From Gardnerella kenyensis (GTDB taxonomy: Bacteria; Actinomycetota; Actinomycetes; Actinomycetales; Bifidobacteriaceae): a stretch of 9,602 bases of DNA. The stretch covers positions 549,397 to 558,998 of the forward strand of contig NQOH01000001.1 of NCBI GenBank assembly GCA_003585735.1, in the 5' to 3' direction. The stretch's first letter is position 1. Each line of letters starts with the position of its first letter. The position numbers and the translations under genes were made by a program. The notes under the pieces are model-generated. The model was not told the DNA's origin. It was given only the letters and a program-made list of their open reading frames with translations, and did no database searches. Shown here one piece after another: positions 1 to 6,469 of the stretch.

Positions 1-3000
1 TAGACGTTTCGCCAAAACTTACTGTTACGGATAAAATTAAGCCTGTTATTGAAAATCCTGATTTAGGAACAGCAAAGCACAATAATATTGACCATTACTT
101 GCTGAAAGTTCATCGCGGTGAGAAGTTTGACCTTACACTGAAAGTTCACGACAACACTGGAAAGATAACCGGTGCAAGTTTGAATGGCGATGTAATTGAC
201 TGCGGAATTACTGATACTACCCTAAAAATTGACAATGCAGGCAACCACAGTGTTAAGAACCCTGCTATTGTTCATATATCTGGCACAGCACCAACCAACG
301 AAGGAAAAGACCAATATTGGAGCCGTAAGGTTACTGTAACAGACGAAGCTGGTAATAGTTCCGAACTCCCTATCCAGATTGCTGTATATACAAGCGCAGA
401 GGAACACAAAGCTACATCAAAGCAAGTCAGAAAACCATTTAATAAAGCAGTAACTGTTAAAGATATTCAAGATGCAATAACAACTGACTATACAAGTAAA
501 GACCCAAATAAAAATCCTAAAGTTTCTGTAAAAACTGGCGAAAAATTACCAGATGGCAAAACTTCTGGAAACTCTAAGGTTACAGCCATTGTGACTTATC
601 CAGATGGTTCCACGACGGAAGTTGTAGTTCCTGTCACTATTGATGATGCTCTTAGTAGAACACATATTCCAAAATCTAACACTGTAGAAAAGTCTTACGG
701 CTCTACTAAGAAGCAAATAGAAGATTCTATAACAAGCACTTCTACTGGCGGCGGAATATCTTGGCCTAAGAACAAAATTCCCGCAGGAAAGACAACAATT
801 GAAATTTCCGACAAAACCAAGATTCCTAGCGGAACTGAACCTGGCACATACGAAGTTCCTGTAAAGATAACGTATAGCGATAACTCTATTGGATACGCCA
901 CAGTAACAGTTAAGATTGGCGATCCGCAGAGCAAGAGCTACAACCCACAAGGCAATACGCTTACGTTTGATTACAACTCGAAGCCGAATAATGACATATC
1001 CAAGAAGATTACTGGCGTTGGCAAGGATAAAGGCATTAGTCTTAAAGATAAGAAGGATAAAGATATAGAGCTTCCAAAAGACGCGAACGTTGATATTGAC
1101 AACCAAAGTAACATTCCAGACGGAACTAAAGCTGGCACGTTTGATATTCCTGTAACAATCACCTATGTCGATGGTTCAACGGATCATACAGTTGTTAAGG
1201 TAAAAATTGGCGAGCCACAAAGCGAAACAAATAAGCCAACTGTTACTGATATAACGAAGAAGTATGGCGAAAAGTCTAATGCAGATGAAGTACAGAATCA
1301 CGTTACTTTTGACAGTAGTAAGCCTAAACCAACCGTAACTGTTGAAAATGCTAACGATATTCCAAATGGTACAACTCCTGGCGACGTAAATATTAACGTT
1401 AATATTGTGTATCCTGATGGCTCCAAATCTCGCGTTACAGTAAAAGTTAATACTGGAGATCCTGATACTAAGACTTACGCACCAAGCGCAGGCGAAGTTA
1501 AGAAAAACCGTGGGGATAAAATTACTGCTGATGACATTAAGAATGCTGTAAAGACTTCTACAGTTGTTGGTAAGACCCCGGATAAGAGCAAAACAACAGT
1601 AGAGCTTGTAGATCCAAAAGCTCCTCTGCCTTCTACAGATAAGACTGGCACAACTAATGTTCCTGTTAAGGTCACATACCCAGATGGGTCAGAAGTTGTT
1701 CTTGAAGTTCCAGTGGTAGTTAGGGATACTGACAAAGATATTTACACGCCAACGTCTTCTACGCTAGAAAAGTCTTACGGCTCAACTATTAGCGAGGATG
1801 ACATTACTGGTAAGGTGAAGGTTCCAAACTTCGCTGGAGATGAAACTAAAATCTCTTACACAGTCAAGGACAAGAATAATATTCCAGGGAAAGACTCAGA
1901 GCCTGGAGCTTACACAGTACCTGTAACAGTAAATTATCCGGACGGCACAAGCGAAGATGTGGACGTAAACGTTACAATCTTGAATAAGGATTCCGACTCT
2001 TACGAACCAACCGCTACAACTCTTACGAAGAAGCACGGCGAAACGATTAGCAATGCCGATATTACTAATCAAGTAAATGTGCCTAATTATCCAACCGGAA
2101 AAAAACAACCAGATAAGGCCGTAAGCAATGGAGCAACGCTACCAAATACTGATACTCCAGGCGAAAGAGACGTGCCGGTTACTGTTACTTACCCAGATGG
2201 AACTAGTGACACTGTAAAAGTTCATGTGGTTGTTAAGGACACGGATGCGAATACGCATACTCCACAAGCTGAACCGCTTGAAAGAAATATCGACAGCGGA
2301 AAGCCTTCGGATAGCGACATTACAAGTAAGGTTACGATTCCTACCTGGCCAGCAGGCGAAAAAGATAAGCCAACTTACTCTATTGCTGAGAAAGATAAGG
2401 CTCAGATTCCTGATGGGACTAAGGCTGGCAAGTTTGAGGTGCCTGTAACGGTTACGTATCCGGATAAATCAACAACCGTAATCAACGTGCCTGTAATTAT
2501 TAATGCTCCAAAGCCAGAAGCGAAAACTGGTGTGACTGTGCCAAAGGGTGCGGAACCTAAGCCAGAAGACATGATTGCCAATAAGGATAAGTTCCCTGAG
2601 GGAACTACCTTTGAGTGGAAGAAAGACAGCAAGCCAGACACCAAGACAACTGGAAACAAGCAAGGCACTGTTGTCGTAACAGTTCCAGATCAGACTTCTC
2701 AAGAAGTGACAGTAAAGGTTAACGTTGTTGACCCAAGTGCATCTGAAGTCAACGTGCTACAGGGCAAGGATTTGCCAAAAGCTGAAGATGTCATTAAGGA
2801 TTCTGACAAAACGAATAAGTACCCAGATGGCACTACGTTCGAGTGGAATCCTGAAGATAAACCGGATACCAATAACTCTGGTCCAAAGACTGGCAAGATT
2901 ATTGTTACCCTCCCAGGTCAATCCCCTGTAGATGTGCCTGTAAGAGTGAACGTTTTGCCAAAGCCAGAAGCGAATGTTGTGAACGTTCCACAAAATGGCA

Positions 3001-6000
3001 CACTGCCAGACGCTAAGAATGTTATTAAGGATTCTGACAATAAGAGTAAGTTCCCTAATGGCACTGACTTCAAGTGGAAAGACAATGGGCCAAGTACTAC
3101 AGATTCTGGCAACAACAAGACCGGCACGATAACCGTCACTGTTCCAGGCGTAAATGGAAAGACTGGAACTTCTTCTGATGTAGAAGTTACTGTGAACGTA
3201 ACTCCTGTGCCTAAGGGAAAGGACACCTCCGTTATTCAGAACAGCGATCCTGATCCTAAGAACAGCATTGAGAACAAGGATAAGTTCCCAGACGGCACTA
3301 AGTTCGAGTGGAGCAAGGGCCAAGACGGAAAACCTGTTGCCCCAGACACATCTACAACTGGCGAAAAAACAGTAAACGTTGTGGTAACTGTTCCAGGGCA
3401 AGAGCCTCAGACCGTTGAAGTCAAGGTAAATGTGACACCAGCGCCTGAAGGAAAAGACGTAACTGTGTTGCAAAATACTGGCAGCACGGATACCACTCCT
3501 AGCGCAAAAGACACCATTAAGGATCCAACAGGTACTAGCAAGTATCCTGATAAAACTACCTTCGAGTGGACAAAGAAGCCAGATACGTCAAAGACTGGCA
3601 ACCAGCCAGGAATTGTGACTGTTAAGGTGGATGGCGAGCCAGATGTTGAAGTTTCAGTCAATGTGCTCGTGGTGCCAAATCCAAAAGGCAAGACGGTGAG
3701 CGTGCATGTTGGTGATTCTCCAAGCGCAGAAAACAGCATTGCCAATAAGGATGAATTCCCTAAGGGAACCAAGTTTGCTTGGGCAACTAACGGTACACCA
3801 TCAACGTCTAGTACTGGTGAGCAAGCTGGCACTGTCGTGGTAACTATTCCAGGTATGGAAAAACCTGTGAGTGTACCAGTAACAGTAAACGTTGTGGATA
3901 AAAACAAGCCATTTATCAACGATGGCAAGGCTGAGAATAAGCCAGATTCTAAGAAGACAACCATTACTGGTAAGGGAATTCCTGGAGCCACTATCAAGGT
4001 TAAAAATAGCGATGGCACCGCATTGCAGGATGGCGGTAAAGATATAACTGTCACTGTAAATAACGATGGCAACTTTACCATTGATGTTCCTAAGCAAACG
4101 CCTGACACAACACTCCAGCTTGTTCCAAGCAAGGACAACACTGATGGCACTCCAGTAGAAGTAACCGTTACTGCCAAACCAAAAGCTCCTACAATCACCG
4201 TTCCTTCGGAAAGTGAAGGCGGAAAGCAGAACGACGGAAACGTAACTGTGACTCCGCCAACTGGCAGCGCATCAGTTGTGAAGATTGAAATCAACGCTAA
4301 GCCAAATCCGCTTAATGGTCCAGAAAAGCCAGTTCGCACGATTGTTGTTAAGAAAGATGACAAAGGCACGTGGAAGATTGACGGAGATTATCCAGAAGGC
4401 GTAGAAGTCAATTCAAGCACCGGCACTGTTACTATTCCAGCAAAGAATTTGGAAGACGGAAGCACAATCACAGCTGTAGCTAAGGATAATACGGACAAAC
4501 CATCTGATCCTGCTACTGCTGTAACCGGCTTTAAGACCCCGCAGATTAGCGATCAAAATATTGCACCTAAGAGCGACGATTCTAATAAGCAAATCATCAC
4601 TGGAAAGACTCTTCCAGGCGCAACGGTAACTGTTACCGGCACCGACGGCAATCATATTGGTACTCCAGTAACTGCAGATAAAGATGGCAACTTCACTGTT
4701 ACTATCCCGAAGCAAAAGCCTGGCACCATCATCACCCTCACGCCAACCAACGGCACGGGTGACGGCAAAAAGACGGGCGATAGCGTGGATCTAACAGTCG
4801 GAGGCGCCATTGCAACGCCGAAGATTAGTACTCCAACCGATGGTGGCGCTAGCGTGACGCCTGACGAGTCTGATACTCGCGTGAACAAGGTTGTAGTTAC
4901 TTACACTCCAGAAGGCAGTGAAACAACCGCAACGATTACTGTTGTTGCCGAAGGCGATAATCGCGTATGGAAGATTGACGATAATAATAAACCAGAAGGC
5001 GTAACTGTTGATCCGCAAACTGGCGTTGTTACGATTCCAGCAGACAAGATTAAGCACGGTAGCACTATTACTGCGCAATCAGAAGACAGTAGCGATAAGA
5101 CTGGCAAGAGCAAGTCAGGAGAAGTAACTGCTAAAGTTGGCGAAAAGAAGAAGCCAACCCCAACGCCAACGCCTACCCCAACGCCGGAACCGGAGACAGA
5201 ACCAAGCCCAATCCCAACGGATAGGCCGCTTGTTGTGACTCCGCAAAATGGCGAAGATCAGGGCTCTGCAACTGTCACTCCTCCAGCTGGCGCGGATTCC
5301 GTGGAAATTACTTATATTCCAGAAGGTGAGGAAACATTCTCTGGAGTTGGTGAAACTGGAATACCTTCAATTGAAGAATTGGTGCCTGAAACAACTAATC
5401 CTGATTCGCAAGAGCCAGGAAATAACTCAGGAAATACGTCAGGAAACGCAACCCCTGGAGATAACACCACAGGTAACGAAACCGACGGTAACGGAACAAC
5501 TGGTAACGGAACCGCAGGAAACAAGACTCCTCGCGTCACAATCAAGATAAAGAAGGACGCGGATGGCAAGTGGACGTTTGACGGAAAAGTTCCGGACGGC
5601 GTAACAGTTGATCCGCAAACCGGTGTTGTTACAATTCCAGCAAATAAAGTGAAGGATAATACTGAAGTTACTGCGAAGTCGAAGAAGGGTGAAACTACTT
5701 CTCCAGATGCAACAGGAACAGCTGGAGAGAACCCAACAGGGACTCCATCGCCTTTGCCAACTCCGGATTCAACAATATGGGATATTCCAGGTGTTTCTGG
5801 CGTTCCGGGCATTCCGGGTGTTATTGGCAATGGCAGATTCCCGTATGACGCAATCGAAAATAATGGCGGATACCATGGCGACGATAGCGGAAACGGAAAC
5901 GCTCAAAGTGGCACGCAGGCAGAAAGTAAGTCTGGAGCTAGCGCGGGAAATAATGCTGGTGCAGCTACAGGTGCAGCTACAGGTGCAGCTAACGGCACTG

Positions 6001-6194
6001 CTAGCGGAAATGCTGGCGATGCCAACAGCGCTAACAGCGCTAAATATCCTGCGCAACACTCCTCCGGAAAGATTGCGAAATCTAAGCTAAGCAAGACTGG
6101 AGCCACCGTTGCTGCAGTTGGCGCAATAGCCGCACTTGCTGCCGCAGCCGGAGCCGCAATCACGGTTATTGTTCGCAAGAAAAAGCGCAAGTAA
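1..6194 (+). CDS. Giant LPXTG-like cell-wall-anchored surface protein with Rib/alpha-like (YPDG) repeats, 5' end missing
   Basis: This is a probable adhesin or biofilm stalk exported across the membrane and attached to peptidoglycan by sortase. The frame is open from base 3 (a partial codon occupies bases 1-2) to TAA at 6192-6194, giving 2063 residues. A possible TTG at 99 is not the start, because 32 sense codons precede it and no ribosome site is seen, so the signal peptide lies outside. Domains in order are an Ig-like lead domain, eight YPDG Rib modules, six shorter FEW-type Rib modules, two PGAT/VTIPA domain pairs, a Pro-Thr stalk, a third VTIPA domain carrying an insert, a Gly-X-Y stretch, an Ala/Gly/Ser spacer, and LSKTGA with a hydrophobic helix and basic tail. 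I see only one cysteine (codon 201-203), as is usual for Gram-positive exported proteins. The composition is rich in Lys, Thr, Asp and Pro. Rib/alpha repeats are known from streptococcal, lactobacilli and bifidobacterial surface proteins. The ligand cannot be told from this part. The neighbouring fas is convergent and unrelated. Confidence 0.93.
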   Translation, partial: DVSPKLTVTDKIKPVIENPDLGTAKHNNIDHYLLKVHRGEKFDLTLKVHDNTGKITGASLNGDVIDCGITDTTLKIDNAGNHSVKNPAIVHISGTAPTNEGKDQYWSRKVTVTDEAGNSSELPIQIAVYTSAEEHKATSKQVRKPFNKAVTVKDIQDAITTDYTSKDPNKNPKVSVKTGEKLPDGKTSGNSKVTAIVTYPDGSTTEVVVPVTIDDALSRTHIPKSNTVEKSYGSTKKQIEDSITSTSTGGGISWPKNKIPAGKTTIEISDKTKIPSGTEPGTYEVPVKITYSDNSIGYATVTVKIGDPQSKSYNPQGNTLTFDYNSKPNNDISKKITGVGKDKGISLKDKKDKDIELPKDANVDIDNQSNIPDGTKAGTFDIPVTITYVDGSTDHTVVKVKIGEPQSETNKPTVTDITKKYGEKSNADEVQNHVTFDSSKPKPTVTVENANDIPNGTTPGDVNINVNIVYPDGSKSRVTVKVNTGDPDTKTYAPSAGEVKKNRGDKITADDIKNAVKTSTVVGKTPDKSKTTVELVDPKAPLPSTDKTGTTNVPVKVTYPDGSEVVLEVPVVVRDTDKDIYTPTSSTLEKSYGSTISEDDITGKVKVPNFAGDETKISYTVKDKNNIPGKDSEPGAYTVPVTVNYPDGTSEDVDVNVTILNKDSDSYEPTATTLTKKHGETISNADITNQVNVPNYPTGKKQPDKAVSNGATLPNTDTPGERDVPVTVTYPDGTSDTVKVHVVVKDTDANTHTPQAEPLERNIDSGKPSDSDITSKVTIPTWPAGEKDKPTYSIAEKDKAQIPDGTKAGKFEVPVTVTYPDKSTTVINVPVIINAPKPEAKTGVTVPKGAEPKPEDMIANKDKFPEGTTFEWKKDSKPDTKTTGNKQGTVVVTVPDQTSQEVTVKVNVVDPSASEVNVLQGKDLPKAEDVIKDSDKTNKYPDGTTFEWNPEDKPDTNNSGPKTGKIIVTLPGQSPVDVPVRVNVLPKPEANVVNVPQNGTLPDAKNVIKDSDNKSKFPNGTDFKWKDNGPSTTDSGNNKTGTITVTVPGVNGKTGTSSDVEVTVNVTPVPKGKDTSVIQNSDPDPKNSIENKDKFPDGTKFEWSKGQDGKPVAPDTSTTGEKTVNVVVTVPGQEPQTVEVKVNVTPAPEGKDVTVLQNTGSTDTTPSAKDTIKDPTGTSKYPDKTTFEWTKKPDTSKTGNQPGIVTVKVDGEPDVEVSVNVLVVPNPKGKTVSVHVGDSPSAENSIANKDEFPKGTKFAWATNGTPSTSSTGEQAGTVVVTIPGMEKPVSVPVTVNVVDKNKPFINDGKAENKPDSKKTTITGKGIPGATIKVKNSDGTALQDGGKDITVTVNNDGNFTIDVPKQTPDTTLQLVPSKDNTDGTPVEVTVTAKPKAPTITVPSESEGGKQNDGNVTVTPPTGSASVVKIEINAKPNPLNGPEKPVRTIVVKKDDKGTWKIDGDYPEGVEVNSSTGTVTIPAKNLEDGSTITAVAKDNTDKPSDPATAVTGFKTPQISDQNIAPKSDDSNKQIITGKTLPGATVTVTGTDGNHIGTPVTADKDGNFTVTIPKQKPGTIITLTPTNGTGDGKKTGDSVDLTVGGAIATPKISTPTDGGASVTPDESDTRVNKVVVTYTPEGSETTATITVVAEGDNRVWKIDDNNKPEGVTVDPQTGVVTIPADKIKHGSTITAQSEDSSDKTGKSKSGEVTAKVGEKKKPTPTPTPTPTPEPETEPSPIPTDRPLVVTPQNGEDQGSATVTPPAGADSVEITYIPEGEETFSGVGETGIPSIEELVPETTNPDSQEPGNNSGNTSGNATPGDNTTGNETDGNGTTGNGTAGNKTPRVTIKIKKDADGKWTFDGKVPDGVTVDPQTGVVTIPANKVKDNTEVTAKSKKGETTSPDATGTAGENPTGTPSPLPTPDSTIWDIPGVSGVPGIPGVIGNGRFPYDAIENNGGYHGDDSGNGNAQSGTQAESKSGASAGNNAGAATGAATGAANGTASGNAGDANSANSAKYPAQHSSGKIAKSKLSKTGATVAAVGAIAALAAAAGAAITVIVRKKKRK
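3..386 (+). other. Ig-like lead domain before the repeat array (domain of the surface protein)
   Basis: The first visible 128 residues differ from the repeats that follow. They include the strand-like stretches KFDLTLKVHDNTGKI and KVTVTDEAGNSS and end in PIQIAVY. The pattern of a TVTDEAGN strand closing a beta-sandwich resembles bacterial Ig-like or cadherin-like modules found before Rib arrays. It contains the only cysteine seen in the protein. Its N-terminal boundary is unknown because the gene is cut. The assignment to an Ig fold is inference from strand pattern, not from a named motif. Confidence 0.5.
387..2510 (+). repeat. Eight tandem YPDG-type Rib/alpha-like modules within the surface protein
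   Basis: I place the modules at about 387-647, 648-926, 927-1217, 1218-1463, 1464-1730, 1731-1988, 1989-2243 and 2244-2510 (82-97 residues each). Each begins with a Tyr/His/Thr-x-Pro turn, runs through a K-(S/K)-(Y/H)-G segment (clear in modules 2, 4, 6 and 7) and a helix-like stretch of the form xADITxxV, then IPxGTxPG, and closes with VPVTVTYPDGS followed by a VxVxV strand. The YPDG corner varies: YSDN in module 2, YVDG in module 3 and YPDK in module 8. The modules are clearly homologous but diverged, unlike the near-identical tandem copies of streptococcal Rib. The fold is known to be a small rigid beta-rich domain that stacks into a rod, so the array probably sets the reach of the protein above the wall. 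Confidence 0.88.
2511..3896 (+). repeat. Six shorter Rib-related modules with a FPDGTxFEW signature
   Basis: Modules lie at about 2511-2729, 2730-2957, 2958-3203, 3204-3437, 3438-3671 and 3672-3896 (73-82 residues). The common pattern is a Val-rich first strand (xVxVxQN), a short acidic/lysine helix (AxxxIxNKDK), then (F/Y)PxGTxFEW, PDTxxTGxxxGTVVVTVPGQ and a closing VxVxVNV strand. The FEW triplet is kept in four copies, is FKW in copy 3 and FAW in copy 6. The same GTxxxWKxxPDT pattern occurs in Lactobacillus Rib/alpha-like repeats, so I treat this as a second subfamily of the same fold. Copy 3 carries an extra loop around VNGKTGTSSD. The switch from the longer to the shorter type is abrupt, at about base 2510. 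Confidence 0.82.
3897..5144 (+). repeat. Two PGAT Ig-like / VTIPA domain pairs, a composite repeat of about 205 residues
   Basis: Two domain types alternate. The Ig-like type (3897-4181 and 4524-4808) has the pattern ITGKxxPGATxxV, a D(K/N)DGNFTxxxPKQ strand and a TLxLxPxxxxxDG turn, resembling bacterial Ig-like domains of the Big_6 kind. The other type (4182-4523 and 4809-5144) has NVTVTPP-like opening strands, WKIDxxxPEGVxV, TGxVTIPAxxxxxGSTITA, and ends in Asp/Ser-rich linker sequence. A third, solitary VTIPA domain follows later. Alternating Ig-like domains of this sort are common near the C-terminus of Gram-positive surface proteins. The name of the VTIPA domain is not known to me. Confidence 0.7.
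5145..5222 (+). repeat. Pro-Thr stalk (PT repeat) inside the surface protein
   Basis: A run of alternating Pro-Thr dipeptides (KKKPTPTPTPTPTPEP and onward) separates the second and third VTIPA domains. The DNA is a short imperfect ccaacg-type repeat at about 5154-5186. Such tracts are extended, protease-resistant spacers that usually cross the peptidoglycan. Here about 290 residues and a folded domain lie between it and the sorting motif, so it is an internal hinge rather than the terminal wall-spanning region. Confidence 0.8.
5223..5726 (+). repeat. Third VTIPA domain, split by an Asn/Gly/Thr-rich insert (5334-5534)
   Basis: The opening strands (ATVTPPAGADSVEITYIPEG) match the second copy (KVVVTYTPEG), and the closing part (GKWTFDGKVPDGVTVDPQTG, then VVTIPANKVKDNTEVTA) matches it closely. 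Between them sit about 67 residues absent from copies 1 and 2. This insert is first acidic (IPSIEELVPETTNPDSQEPG) and then a degenerate triplet-like tract of GN(N/T/E/G) units with Thr. The insert is in frame. It would form a long flexible loop leaving an otherwise normal beta-sandwich. The DNA shows related small units such as ggtaacggaac, suggesting growth by local duplication. Confidence 0.72.
5790..5834 (+). repeat. Short collagen-like Gly-X-Y stretch
   Basis: Five consecutive Gly-X-Y triplets (GVS GVP GIP GVI GNG) follow the sequence STIWDIP in the spacer region of the surface protein. This is too short for a stable triple helix on its own. It may simply be a proline/glycine-rich wall spacer. 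It sits about 250 bases before the sorting signal. Confidence 0.6.
5958..5993 (+). repeat. 12-bp tandem repeat, three units (GAAT/GAAN in protein)
   Basis: Two exact copies of ggtgcagctaca are followed by one copy ending in aac, in the reading frame of the surface protein. They encode GAAT, GAAT and GAAN inside the Ala/Gly/Ser/Asn-rich wall spacer. Because the unit is a multiple of three, a change in copy number would alter spacer length without breaking the frame. Confidence 0.9.
6087..6191 (+). other. Cell-wall sorting signal (LSKTGA, membrane helix, basic tail)
   Basis: The last 35 residues are LSKTGA, an Ala/Val/Ile hydrophobic segment of about 23 residues, and the tail RKKKRK. This is the standard tripartite sortase substrate layout. 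The pentapeptide is LSKTG, with Ser in place of the Pro of LPXTG. Cleavage would be expected between Thr and Gly, linking the protein to the peptidoglycan cross-bridge. The preceding spacer is rich in Ala, Ser, Gly and Lys. Confidence 0.88.
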
Positions 6195-6210
6195 TAGCAA
6201 ATAAAAATTG

Positions 6211-6337
<127 letters not shown>

Positions 6338-6412
6338 ATAACATCACCATCTAACGCAACTCCAATCGCCCCACATTTTCCGGCAAATGTTCCAAAAACC
6401 ACCAAAACAACA

Positions 6413-6444
6413 ACAAACGCCGGAGAAAATTCCCCGGCGTTTGT
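6413..6444 (-). terminator. Rho-independent terminator of fas
   Basis: A perfect 11-bp stem, acaaacgccgg (6413-6423) with ccggcgtttgt (6434-6444), closes a 10-base loop. Read on the minus strand it lies 26 bases after the fas stop codon and is followed by a T-rich stretch (gttgttttggtgg, then ttttt). On the plus strand no T run follows, so it works in the fas direction only. Confidence 0.85.
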
Positions 6445-6469
6445 AGTCAAAACCAGCTAAAGAAGCCGC

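Noticed and set aside
99..101. TTG as the start of the surface protein
   Set aside because: Thirty-two sense codons in the same frame lie before it up to the window edge, no ribosome binding site or signal peptide is present, and the sequence is in the middle of a domain. The true start is outside the window.
3407..4369. Long minus-strand open frame (320 codons) inside the surface gene
   Set aside because: It is antisense to an unmistakable repeat protein. Its length follows from the repeated codon pattern of the sense strand, and the translation resembles no protein family.
1..6194. Surface gene as a phase-variable or broken pseudogene
   Set aside because: The frame is open throughout, ends in a complete sorting signal, and its only simple repeats in coding sequence (the Pro-Thr tract and the 12-bp units) have units that are multiples of three or fall in frame.
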